Below, one piece after another: positions 35,901-48,595 of a stretch of DNA of 64,000 nucleotides (within the stretch, counting starts at the first letter, position 1; the number at the start of each line of letters is the position of its first letter). The notes beneath the pieces were generated by a model. It made no database searches and had not been told where the DNA came from. It was given only the letters and a program-made list of their open reading frames with translations. Position numbers and translations under genes: made by a program. The stretch comes from Chondrosia reniformis (lineage: Eukaryota; Porifera; Demospongiae; Chondrillida; Chondrillidae), in assembly GCA_947172415.1 (NCBI GenBank), contig OX359189.1, positions 6,276,501 through 6,340,500 on the forward strand. Reading direction: 5' to 3'.

Positions 35901-38900
35901 ATGAGCAGTAAGCGTCTTATAAGAGGATGGACTATGCTTTTAGTAGCAGCAGCAGCAATCACAGGACGAGACTTAGTACAAGGTGAGCAGAGTAATACCA
36001 ACACTAGGTAAAACATCGGCATAGTTAGCTCTAACGTTGATATTAGGGTATATCAGGCCGATCGAGAGAAGGTCATTAGAAATTGAAACAGTCCACGATG
36101 AATATATCGATCTGACAGACTTGCAGAAATGATTCTGCAAAATGAATAGGTCTATTCAATAGAAATGTAACTATGCTAACTTGCTAGTTCCAGTAGCTGT
36201 GTAGAGCAGATCAAATGACCGCTGCAATCTCTGCGCGTGTAAATTCTGAAGCTTACATAAGCTTATAATACACGGTTGGTCATATTAAACTTTTATACTG
36301 TTGCAATGTGTGTAGCAGTAGCCATTCTCTGAAAGACAAAGTATAGCTTAAACTTTTGTAATATTTTTTTAACTGCACATTAGCTTGGGTATATGTGTTA
36401 AGTACATGCACATTTTTTTAACTTAAAATAAATTCTGTAGTTTAAGTTATGTATTCATTTGAAAGGAATTCTGTGTGACATTATGGTGTTAACTCTCTCC
36501 TCCTCATTTATCCACTTTATTATGGAGGTATTGTCAATGAATCTCATTAGGAGGTCATGAATATTATTATGGCCGTCCCACCGGTCCCTCTCCTACATAT
36601 GGGTGAGACTGTTGCCTACTGCCTATAGATCAACACTGCATAAAATTCAAGTTAAGAGACACTTGTAATGATCTTAATATATAAACCTTCAAAGGTTTAT
36701 AGTCATAATAATAATGGTAATAACTTTGATATTGCCGTAGGAGAAAAATATTTAGTGGTCTTTCCATATATGTCATTTACTTGGGTTAACCCCTCCTGAT
36801 ATATCAGATGCTTACATAAGCTGTTAGGCTATATTTTTACATATGTAAGGAACTATAGGGGAGTTGCATATTGCATTACAGAGGACTTAGTTTGTTAATA
36901 GCTTGTGTAATCATACAAGGTTATCAATCCCTCGGTACGTATATATATATACGTAAGTATGTGTGGGACACTACGTATGTAACTAGAATCAACTGGTGCG
37001 GTGAATAAAACTGATAAACAATATGGATGGCTACATCTATATAAAAACGTGTTGGTACATCAGAAGCATCAAAAAGTCATATGTATCTATGTAAAAGTCA
37101 CTGTATCTTCATCCAAACTCTCTTCAGGTTTAGTTCCCCTATAGGCTCTTTTACAGAATAGGCATAGCATGTAGGAAAATGGTATCGTAGATTTTCATGT
37201 GTCTAAGTATGAAGTAAACCAACTAAAAAGTCAATGTTGTACAAAGCATTTTCATATTTTTAATTTTATTCTAATTACATTAGAAGCAAATGGGATACCT
37301 ATATATTAAATTTACATGCTTGAACAAGTAATTTAATGTACAAATGCCTGGAACAATTATAGAAGATAAGAAATGTAGTTTTAGACCAATTAAATTAATA
37401 AGATTAATTAAGATAAGTATAAAAAATTGACTAACAACATGATAAAGGAAGTATAGACTCGACTGGCAAATTATAGATTATATCATAGGGGATGAGGAGG
37501 GGTACTTGTGGGTGTATAAGTTCAAAGTAAGGGAGGATACTACAGAGTTCCATAATATATACCAATATTATGTATTAGATATACTATCCTGTGTAGCCAA
37601 AAGAATCTCACTTTTCTCACACTATCATGACATTGGTCTCAAGTGATCTTAGATTACATATTCGATATCATATTACGTGTACCTGAAATATACTACTCCT
37701 AAGCTAGTACCTCCCAGCACTGTTATTTAATGCAGATCACTGCATTATCTAACCTGAGCATAAGAGATATTAGAAACTAACCTTTAAATAATTATAATCC
37801 TAATACGTTATATCATCCTGTTCAATTATTATTATTTCTATTTCTATTATTATTAGGATAGCTTAATTGGCTGGTATATAATATTATATAGCTTGAAATG
37901 TATAATATTTCTTTTATGTAATGATATTTTCTAAATCTACATGTAGCAATTGAGAATTGTTTTTAAATTACCAATCAGAATCCTATAGAATATGATATTA
38001 AATATGCAATGTCTGTGTAAAGGCTAAGCTAGAATATATAGTATATGCATGATAGAGAGATGATATATATAATCGATTTGCTAATGATGTATGGTAGTAC
38101 AGTTCTAGATGTACTATAAGTTACTTTACTGTTCTTTTTTCATTTTTTTGGAAAATGCAACCTCCTTAAAAGTGGGACCTACACATTTTCACTGCTCGTT
38201 ATCCTCCTATACTGAGACGTTATAAGACTCTCTCTATCTCAATAATGTTTATGATTCCTCTTGTTATATGACTCCTCTTGTAATTATGTCTCTGTCATAC
38301 AAGCTCTTTTGTATGTTATGCAACAGGCACAGCAACACTAGTGATCACACCAAATAGGGACACCTATGAAGTGTTACATGGAAGTAAGGTGGAAATTAGG
38401 TGCAAACTGAGTCAGTCCTTACAGAGACCAATCAACTGGAAGATAGATGGTATCTCATATTATCCCAACAGTGGCTTTCCAAGCGGTCATGAATTGACAT
38501 TCTCTAATACAACAGTATCGCTACTGAAAATAGAGCATTTTACTACAGAATTTTCTGGATACACATATAGGTATGTATATACATATTATTCATTGCACTG
38601 CAATGAAAGTTATTAGGTATGCTGCATGAGTTAATAATAATGATAATTAGAATAATTGTTCTTGGATGATCAGTACACCAACAAGTCACTTCTCAATTCA
38701 GATCAATGTTTAACCCATCACGGACTTCATCAGGCATACAATACAGAAAAAAGTGGGTGCTTGATCGTCCAAAAACAATCACTATTAATTGCACATATGT
38801 ATCCAGAATGTAATGCCCACACACGTACTGTTATATACAATAATTATTATGTTACGTGAGTGTACTTCAGTACATGTAGTGGAACTAGCTTAATGTACGT

Positions 38901-41843
38901 ATATATATCAACCTTATTTGGCTGGTTGAATTAGACAGGGTGACTGGATTAACAGAGTTTAAGTGTATATACGTACTTAAAACTATTGTAGCATAAGGTT
39001 TTGGGACTGGATCAAAGTGACAACTTTTTAAGCAAGTGAGCAAGTGAGAGATGTAACGGTGACTGTTTGTCCAAGCAATTTCTATATATAATGACGTATA
39101 TAAAGGATTGATGAAGACTAATTGATTGATTGCAGATCTAGATTCACTTTGACTATACAAACTGAATGGCTTAATAGCTGAAGATGCATTCAGGAATAAA
39201 TTTAGAGCTCCATTTAAAAGTTTTATTACTTCACATTTGGTATCTGGGCGGTAGAATGGTCTCACCTTATTCAGTGATATCATACTTTGCATAAAAGCCT
39301 TATATGTACTAGGAATAATTTATTCAATTTATCATATGTATTCTCTCCCTAAATACTTTCCATTCTTGGTGGTTAGAAAACATGCATTGTGAGCCAATAG
39401 AACCTGACAATTTTGTAACTACACATTGCTGCTCACAGAGGAGCAAAAGATATGTTAAGCATACAGGTTATTAAATAAACTATGACTACCAGCTGGGCAG
39501 GTGTAAGCTATAAAATACTGAGGAGACCATGTAGCTAAAAATAGTAACCTTTCAATGGTACATTCTTGGTAGCTGTAGATGTACAAACAATAGCTTGGTA
39601 GACAAGATGACTGGCAGACTCCCACATCATAATGTACTCTAACAACTAATCTTTCAAACACCACATACCAAACAGCTTGCACAATCAGTTATTGCCTTTA
39701 CTTGCCCTTCTGTGTTAGATGGATGAATGTTAAATTGCAATATTGAATTTCAGGAAGTTTTCGTTTGTAGGAGATAGGCTCACAGGTGTATTATATGTCT
39801 GTTATTAGCATGCATATGTTAGAAACATGACCACAGACCCAAAGGTCTTGTAAATGTTTGTTACTCTTTGTACATGTATTGTGAAACATCGACAATGTAT
39901 CAGCTGCAACTACAATGTGCTCACAAGCAGCAGAACATGGTCACCTCTCTAGTACAGTCATTTGATTAGTGGTCACCTCAGTTGAGTCCATAAAAATACA
40001 CTATGTCCCTTTATGTGTATTCTTAAACTCTGCTAAAATCTGACAATCCAGATAATGCCGTACGTACCTATGCAATTGGCTGTAGCCATTTTTTAAGAAA
40101 CATATTCGAAGACATTTATAGTTTCAAAGAGACAAAAGATGAATCATCCAAAATATCACTTCAACACAGTTAGAAGGAATCCTTATTCTATATTCTTGCA
40201 GATGCTTTGTACAAGCAAGTCCAACAGAAACAATTGAAAGCAGATTGCTGACAGTAACTACAACAGGTTAGTAAGCTCATAGATTGAAGTAAGGACACAA
40301 TACATGTATACGTAGACCAACTATTTTACCTAATATGCCATCTCAACTGCAGTTAAATAGTAAATAAAAGCAATACCAATACATATTTTAAACATGCTGC
40401 AGTTCTTGGTTTAATCTACTATTGACTCCTTTGACCCCAGGGGCCTTCTTCAGTGACTGCTAGGTGGAAAATGTATTTTAGAGACAATGCTTCATGTCAA
40501 AACTGTGTTATTAAACTTTCAAAAGACTGGAAGACGAAACAGAATATATTAACAAACAACTGTATTGATACAGTATATATGTATGATAATCTAGAGATTT
40601 AAATGACCTCAGCTACAACTTTTATCAATTTGAGTATTGTCCAGGTTCATTTTAATCTCTAGTATTATTGTAATCGTAACAAACAATCCGGTATATATGT
40701 ACGTATGTATATATGAGGACAAATATACATGTACATATGTATGTGTGTGTAGATATATGTACATGCAGTTAGTTCAAAGTGAAACTGATAGTCTAAAACA
40801 TTATATATACACTTTATCCCATCACACTTTGAAGAATGCTTTGAAAACTTAAACTGTAATAATACAATATAGCTACAGAATACATACTGATGGTAAGCGG
40901 ATATTGTAAGTTTGCGTTTACGTACAGCTATATGTGTGGATTGCTGTAGCAAGAACTTAAGATCAATTAACTGGATTAGTGTAATTGACAGTTATCACTA
41001 AAGGTTATTCCCACATAAAATACCCATGACTATGTCAAAGAACTCCCACAAAGGCATGTCTGCAGTATATTCCTCATTCAGTGGGATTGACTATCACTCT
41101 GGGATACAGTCCAAATTATAACCAACCATGCTACCCACCTACAAAGTATCAAACAAATCGTTTGTACATTGCAGACTCCCCATGTCATTAAACCAACTGG
41201 TGCTTGACCCCTCTCTTACTTCCTCCTGCAGTGCCTACTACAACTGTGCCTACATCTGCGCACTCCAGTACTGTCAATAGCCCCTCAAGCAGCCAAGGTA
41301 CCTACATACTAAATCAAAATCTCTCTACCAATTAAATTATTATTTAGGAGTATTTAAGAGTATATGAGATATTGTAGGAGTGCCATATCTACACATAATA
41401 GGTCTTTATATAGGTCCTGTGACTACCAGTACATACATGGGAGGGAGGGAGAGTACAACCTCAGTATTACCCACTGTCACAGGTATGTGGACATTGGTGC
41501 ATTGCCACACAATAGAACTACATAGCTGCTTTCAGTAGTGAATGTAAAAAAACACACATCAAAGTTTTTAACCGAAATATAATCCACCTCTACCAATTCT
41601 TTAAATATTATGTCAAGGTGCTGTATACTATATATTCATATTCAGGTAGTTCTGGACCATTGGCCTGCAATTACTAATGTTAGTTAACTATATATAGTAA
41701 TAACCTTTTCATATTATTTTGTAGGAACACCCCAAGGTACAGAAAGAATCAGTAGCTCAATAATAACAAGATCATCACTTCTACTAGCATTTTGCTCAAT
41801 TCTAGTTGTAGTGTTACTGCATAACACAACGCAAAATTTATAA
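35901..41843 (+). CDS. Single-Ig-domain membrane glycoprotein, paralog 1
   Basis: Predicted cell-surface protein; function unknown. Exons: 35901-35982, 38327-38570, 40202-40266, 41232-41297, 41414-41482, 41725-41843; 645 bases, 214 residues. Exon 1 is a signal peptide (MLLVAAAAITG core). Exons 2-3 form one Ig-like domain: VEIRCKLSQSLQRPINWKID holds the first Cys and the core Trp, and the second Cys is in RCFVQASP, with the intron falling just before it. Exons 4-5 are a Thr/Ser/Pro-rich, mucin-like stalk. Exon 6 ends with a hydrophobic segment (LLLAFCSILVVVLLHNTTQNL), either a C-terminal membrane span with almost no tail or a GPI signal. All internal junctions are phase 1 except the one inside the Ig domain. 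Adhesion or recognition is plausible from architecture only. Confidence 0.82.
37085..37210. repeat. Diverged repeat shared with 42605-42715
   Basis: Contains CTGTATCTTCATCCAAA, then TTCCCCTATAGG and GCATGTAGGAAAATGG, matching 42605-42715 at roughly 80 percent by eye. One copy is in intron 1 of Ig paralog 1 and the other between the two paralogs. It may be a dispersed repeat rather than part of the gene duplication. Confidence 0.65.
40390..40462 (-). repeat. Hammerhead-like element, second subtype
   Basis: Minus strand has CACTGAAGAAGGCCCCTGG then GGTCAAAGGAGTC, the same subtype as the loop core at 1143-1172 (CACTGAAGA...GGTCGAAAC). The GAAAC box is mutated to CAAAG. It lies in an intron of Ig paralog 1. 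Confidence 0.5.
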
Positions 41844-43763
41844 GCAAGGATTCATTGACCTTTAACCTTTTAAAGACTTACAAACAGTTCTGAGAATACA
41901 CCTCTGATCAGGAAAAGGAATAATTTTAAATTATGACTCTTCTGATTGTACATACGTAAATTTACATAGAGTACATTTTTATCTTCTATTGTATATAAAT
42001 ATTTTGTTTTTTTTATTTTAAACTATTGTATTGTTGTGTAAACATTTCTATGTATTGAATCTTTCATGTAGCTATATCTGAATCAATTTATAAAGAACAT
42101 CAACCTATGTATGTACATTCATATTATTCTACTGTCTATTGGGGATATAGCACATATTAAAGTTATAATTTAATTTGTACAGATCAATTAGGGCTAGATA
42201 TTGAGGGTATAATTAATCAAAGACAGAGTGCATTAATTTTATAATAAACTTGGTAAATTAATCTATTTAAACTTTAGCAAACTTAATTGCACATCTATAT
42301 ACGCATGATCTAATGTATAGATAGGACAATACCTGAACTGTACCACTTTGTATCAGCATTAATTATATATAGTACTGTATATATATATACAGCAACACAC
42401 AATAACTTTATATACATACAAAAAGACCTTGAATTTCATCATAATCTTAATAATCTTTACACTTAAATGTATATGCTCCATCTAACTAGTATAGGATTCA
42501 TAAAAGATCATGATTAAAAAGACAAAGATTCCCAGGGTCACTGATGAAGAGTGGAATTCCAAAAACAGTTGTCTGACCCAGTGGTGCAGAAGAAGAAAGA
42601 AAAGACTCCTGTATCTTCATTCAAAACTCTGTCCATGTTTATTTCCCTATAGGATTTTTTACAGAGTAGGCATGGCATGTAGGAAAATGGTGTATTAGAC
42701 TTTTTATGGGTCTTACAATATGTAGATCATTGAGGCAGGTTGCTATAAGGATAAACATATTAAACTTTCCCAAAGTTGATGTAGTGTCACCTCCTACCGT
42801 ATGCCATGTACTAAATGGTTGCATCACTGAAATAGCTGAGACGGTTCAAGTAGCATGACCCTAACACCTACAAAGTAAGGGTTGGAGTGTCATTACCATT
42901 TGATGGAGGAGTGCCAGAGGTCTATTAAACCAGGCATGAAGTAACACATTAAACGTATCCACACCATTGCTGATGGCACGTTGGACATTAAAAGAGACAG
43001 TAAAAACAGTGGCACAATGTCTGTTGATGAATATTGCAATATAGGTGTCACATTAGACACAAGTCTAGACAGAATAGGAGCTACATTAAGAACAATACCG
43101 TAATAACATAATGATTTGGTATTAAATTACTTTTGGTGGTTAACGTGTAAAAGGATGGGCCAATCATATCTAATTACCAAGTGTTGAAATTTTCACCTCA
43201 AAAGCCAATGATTACCATATATGGAGAAAACAAACTACCGACTAATTATGTACATAATTCCCAAACCATTGATATATAGTTGACTAATAACTAAGGTTCT
43301 ATAGCAATTTGGAAGTAATTATACGGTGCTCGCATAAGTAACATTGATGGATATCCATATATAGAAGAACTTTGTAACTTAGCAAAGTGCCTATGATCGG
43401 ATACTCCAACGGATATAGTTTTATCGTTAAACTGGTAAACGGCGCTTTTGATTGTTCACCAGTTTACAGTATTCGTGGGAAACACATTTCGTACCTACTT
43501 ATATCGACCAGTTGGCACAGAGACGGGGAAACCCCTAAGTGCGTAGGAGTCGCGCCTCTGGCGCCTGGATATAAAAACAAAGGGAGATCATGGACAATCT
43601 AAGTAAACCTCTACAAGTTCTCCAGCTGTTGGAAGCGTGTATTCAGGTGAGATGCTTTCTAATTATAACTTTCTATTGTTGGCGTCACTCGAGTTAATAG
43701 AGAGTATATATTAGCTGAATCTGTACTTATTTCTTTAACAGTCGAAGCGTATATATTTCAGAA
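41844..43763. other. Intergenic region between the two Ig paralogs
   Basis: Contains the 3' flank of paralog 1 and the promoter region of paralog 2. 42605-42715 is the second copy of the repeat at 37085. Near 43425-43470 there is a hairpin (AAACTGGT ... ACCAGTTT). No additional gene recognised. Confidence 0.4.
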
Positions 43764-46700
43764 ATGGTTTTGTGCAAGAAGGTGTATCTTGTTTTATTGC
43801 TTTGGATAACGGCATTGGAAAATGTAAACGGTTAGTCAGTTTATAATTCTAAATATAATTCACTTATAATTTGCTGACTACCTGAACTGATGCATGACCA
43901 TGGGACATTGCTACCCTCACAACTTGTTATGCTTGATCTTTTCTAAATTAAAAGGTTGATTATTTTACTAGTATCTTGGTAATATTGAAGTTATGAGGTA
44001 GAGGACTGGATGTAATTATAGCTGTATGATATATGAAGTTTATTGAGCAACAGCAACATTAAATCTTTGGAATTGAACGTTTCAACCCTTAGGTCTTCAT
44101 CAGCAATATGAAAAAAATAGCTATATATACGTATGATTCCTCATTTATGTGTGAGAAAGTAGAATAGTCGTGTTTAAGTGTTAATTTGATTAAATCAGTC
44201 TTTCAGCTCCTATGTGTACTCGACCTAATTCCAAGTTTTACCAATCCTCTTTGTACCCTATTTGCAGCCCTAGCTGTAGACATAGCATTGTTGGGCGGTG
44301 TGGATAATACAGTACTCTTTGGAAGTACAGTACAGCTGTTGTGTATGCTCAGTGAAGACAGACAGCAACCGATAGTGTGGCATATTGGGAGCCAAGTGTA
44401 CTACCCAGATAGTGAATTTCCAGATGGCCATGCTATTATCTATCATGATAAAAATCGATCCAAAATTGAAATTTCCAGTTTTGAAGAACATCACAATTTT
44501 ACTTCCTACAAGTAAGGATGCTGACTTACGTCTAGATCTACATGCATGTTGTTGTATCTATTAAATTGCAAGCCTATATTATTATGTATACTAAATAATA
44601 TAATGCAATTTACTCAATATTTGTCAAGGAATATTTTAGTACTAGTATAAATGTTATATGCACCATCGTTTTATACGTATGCAACTTATATAAGTCCTAT
44701 AGTACAGTCAGGACTAAAGTTGTGCACCAATAGAGCTCAACCGTTAACCACTTCTTAGCCATGCAATAACTAGTTTAGGATAATTCCACATTCCACATTA
44801 AGCTGTAGAACAATAGAGAACAAGAATTCCATTGACAGATGGTCTAACATTATGTGTTTCTATGCACACACAAATTTGTCGTGAGTATGAGTATTGCATG
44901 ATAGTAGTGCTGGGTGGTGCGGTTTGCTCTACACATTATGATGTAGCATGTGATGACTTGTTTGCATAACTGCCTTTAGCAAGATTGCATCTAGTGTAGG
45001 ATGGCCTTGTGTGGTTGAGTAGTTTATGTAAGCAAATATGTATGTACTTGAACTCAGATTAGAAATATCCCCTGTAATACAAAACAACTGCTGGACATTT
45101 GATGTATTGAAATATGGCATATAAGTATGCACTTCTTGAAGAGTATATACTAAATTGTAATGCCTCTGTCAATACAGCGTTACCTGACTGACTCTGTTTT
45201 ACATTAGAACCTCAGGAATGTTGAAAGGTTTTAATATACGTATATAAATGCGTATATAGATAAAAAGACGCAAAACAAACTACATGCATCTCTAGACACT
45301 CTGATGATTTAGAAATGTACATTTAAACTATAAAGAAATGGGGATAGAAAGTAAACGGTAGCCTAATGTTCTTATTGTCAAATAGACATATAAATTGTCC
45401 ATGTTTATAGTCTGAATGATACTGTATATACAGTATATACATATAATAACCATAATCCCTTTCACATTATTTTGTTTGCTCCTTTAGATGTTTTGTGCAA
45501 GTGACCCCAATATATAGAACAGAGAGTGAAACATTAGTTTTAACAGGAATATGTAAGTAGTTTGTATGTAATCAATGATGTTATCAATCGTGTGTCTGTG
45601 GGAGGACTTAGGAGGTGGGAGGAGGTTAGAAGTCCCTTTACAAGCTCATGTAGTTAGGTACGGAAGTGTTTCACTATCCCTGTATGTACACGGTATAGTA
45701 CCTATTTACGTAGTTCTTATAGTGTGTGTGGGTTCTTTGGACCCTTTAGACAAACTCAAATGGCAAGGGCCACTATCTGGTAATTTCTTATACTATAACT
45801 ACTAATTTAGGGATTTATTCTACCATTGTGCAGTTGCTTAACATTTATTAGTGTTATAGTGAGAGGTAAAACGAATCTACAATGAAACACGTGTTTGAGA
45901 ACACTACTACCAACCCTAGATGCACCTCAAAAATAGCAATACCTTACGTATATTGCATGCTAAACCAATGTTTGGTCATTAGTATAAAAACAGCATAACT
46001 AATGTAATTTATGTCTTATCCACAGTGTGTTGCATACATATATATGTAGCTTGTTCATGGATCTATATCCACACCATATTAATATATCCTTCTTCACTGT
46101 GTATAGATGAAGCAGCTACAGTGTCTGTCACAGATGTATTACATGAGCAAGCAAGCACGCAGTTACACACTACTAGTAGTACTGCAATGACATCCTCACA
46201 CTCTCCAGCTCCCACCAGTGTAGCTACTACACAAACACTACCCCTACCATCCAGTAAGTATATGTAAATGTACACATTCTTTAATATATGTTTGCTATAT
46301 AATATACCCTAAAAAGGCAAGAGATCCATATGTGTATTTAGTCTTGCTTATTCATGCAAATCAATTTTTATGCCATTATAATTCTTTTTACTTTTACCTT
46401 ATATTGTAATACAGTGGCCCCCGGTTAATCAGGATCCGGTTAATAGGGATTTTCGGTTAAACGGGTGCATTCCTGTGGAACGGATTCGCTATACACGTTT
46501 TGTATTCAAATTATAATTTATATACAAAATGTGTATAGCGAATCCGTTACTTCTGATAATCGGGACGAGATTTCGGTTAATTGGGACGTTTGGCGAAGGC
46601 TAAGGAAGAAATCTTGGAGCAGTTTGAAAGCAGCTGCAATCATGGCATCCCGATTAAGTGGATTGTACTGTATTACGTTTAAACAAGTACTGTACATATA

Positions 46701-47029
46701 AACACGGAAGGGTTAAATGTTTTCACATAATAAAAGCTGCATAATTTTGATTATTTATCTTGTGTGATAGTATATACACTTATTGCATGAATATCTAGCT
46801 AGCTTAAAGAATTATATTGTATTACTATACCATAGTTAGGTATAATAAATGTTACAGTATATAGTTATATGGTTCAGCCTTGTCTCCTTTCTTATATGTA
46901 CCTGTAGCATCACCAGTACCCTCAGTGACATTACCAGAGGACAATGCTGCAATGTGCACTTTTAATGTAGTGAATACACTAATTATTCTTACATTAAACA
47001 TTGCTTGTGTATTATATCTTTATAAATAA
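43764..47029 (+). CDS. Single-Ig-domain membrane glycoprotein, paralog 2
   Basis: Exons: 43764-43830, 44268-44511, 45488-45552, 46107-46253, 46908-47029; 645 bases, 214 residues. Exon 1 is a signal peptide (VYLVLLLWITAL core). Exons 2 and 3 have exactly the lengths of the paralog's Ig exons (244 and 65 bases) and the same phases. Shared pattern: a Cys strand (VQLLCMLSEDRQQPIVWHIG), then YYP.S.FP.GH, and after the intron CFVQ..P....E. Exon 4 is a Ser/Thr-rich stalk made of one exon instead of two. Exon 5 ends in a membrane segment (TLIILTLNIACVLYLYK). Function is unknown; tandem duplication with paralog 1 is clear from structure. Confidence 0.82.
44038..44106 (-). repeat. Dispersed hammerhead-like short element
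   Basis: Minus strand: ATTGCTGATGAAGACC, loop TAAG, GGTTGAAACGTTC, spacer, AATGTTGCTGTTGCTCAATA. The ACGTT after GAAA can pair with AATGT, with one G-U pair, giving a helix III-like stem. In intron 1 of Ig paralog 2. Confidence 0.65.
46410..46672. mobile_element. pogo/Tigger-like MITE with internal hairpin
   Basis: Ends are TACAGTGGCCCCCGGTTAAT and, reversed, TACAGTACAATCCACTTAAT, both followed by C(A/G)GGAT. TACAGT...TTAATC.GGAT is typical of pogo-type terminal repeats with a TA target. The interior has a 27-bp inverted repeat (46479-46505 with 46522-46548, one mismatch). No transposase frame. It lies in the last intron of Ig paralog 2. Confidence 0.7.
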
Positions 47030-48595
47030 TGACCGCTTTCCCTTATTTCTATGTATATATGTGCCTGTTTTTAACCAGTGAAGATATTTTATATTATTTC
47101 AAATATATACATATTTCAGTCAGCAATGAGTTTAATGATCAATTATATATATTACTAGTTTATGCCTCACGTACACAAGGGACATAAATAGCTAGCTGCA
47201 ACGTTAACCTTGAATGTACTACACTACATATGTACTACACAGTGCAAGTTACAAATTTATACACGAATGCAATTGTAAGTGACTCCTAAGATAATCACAC
47301 TGAGGTATATAATATAGTGCATTCACATAAACAACAGGGGTAGACATGATTTAGTAACTTGCACACAGGGACATAAAAGGCTAAAGCCTTTAATTTATTT
47401 CATGAACAATTTCCCTTGTCACAATACATCACCAGATTGTGCAATCATAACCTTAAATTCTTCATTATATCTCGATTATTTTGCAACTTTAATTAAGCAA
47501 AACTTCGCCAGACGTTTGACATACACATGTACCATGATATATGTCGGTTTCACAGTGATTTGACAAATTGATAATTTTTATCAATATATATAACACATGG
47601 TTTCAATATAAATTTTCTATAGCTTTTCTATAGTCTAAGGACATTTTATATGCAGACTTGGTCCTCCGTTTTCTACCAAATGGAGAACTATATAAATCAA
47701 AAAATCCCTTAATTTAAAAACACTAATCTTTATGATACTATGCCCATTCTGTTGCTAGGTCCTTTCCTGGAGCCATATGAATTATTTAGATTAATTAATT
47801 AATTTATAATTATATTATTTAGATTACCTTAGTATATTGTAACTTGTACTGTATATATAATATGTTGTACTATATAGGAGAAGGACATGTACAGGACTAT
47901 GAATTCACACAACCACCATTATTATACTATATATTATTATTATTATTATTATACGTATTTTGTATTTGCAAAATGTTTCTAAATCCTATAAAAATGGCCA
48001 CCTTTTTAATGAATTCAGCACTAAGTACACCAAGTCTCTATCCATTACAATGCTAAAGACTAATGGCCACATATTCCACCACACATAATCCTAGCCCTCA
48101 TGCATGTCCAAAAACCTTACTCAAAGAGGATGACAAATCTTCTCAGAAATTAACAGAGTGTGCACGAGATGTACATATGTCATAATTGTACATGGCATTA
48201 TAGATTATACAAATCTTCTTGTTGCGAATGAATATATGTATATAATAAGTAATAATTAATATATACATTAATAATATATTGGAATTGGAATTCGTGGCAA
48301 TGGCTTGGCAGTATAATATATTAAATGCTTTTAACAAATATTTTGCTGTCCCTTTTCTATTCATAAGTGCAATATATAACTGCTGTTCTTCGTAATTCAT
48401 GCAGAAATTAATTTAATATAGACTTGTTGATTATTCACTACAAAGATTAGAGTTTAAACGATAATGATAAATTACTACAGTTCTGCTACATAATAAAATA
48501 ACTACAGTGTTACCATTAAATTGTTAACTAAACACTATTGTGTGTGTTTATATATGCAATTGAAGTCTATACTATTATAACTATACAATGTTTAA
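47030..48595. other. Convergent intergenic region
   Basis: Lies between the 3' ends of Ig paralog 2 (plus) and the sacsin-PARP gene (minus). AT-rich with a TTA simple repeat at 47932-47952. No gene recognised. Confidence 0.45.

Noticed and set aside
38885..39292. 135-codon minus-strand open frame in an Ig-gene intron
   Set aside because: No recognisable motif, no splice context, and an AT-rich low-information sequence.
43425..43600. tRNA or small structured RNA at the AAACTGGT hairpin
   Set aside because: No cloverleaf, A-box or B-box could be assembled; only one short stem is visible.
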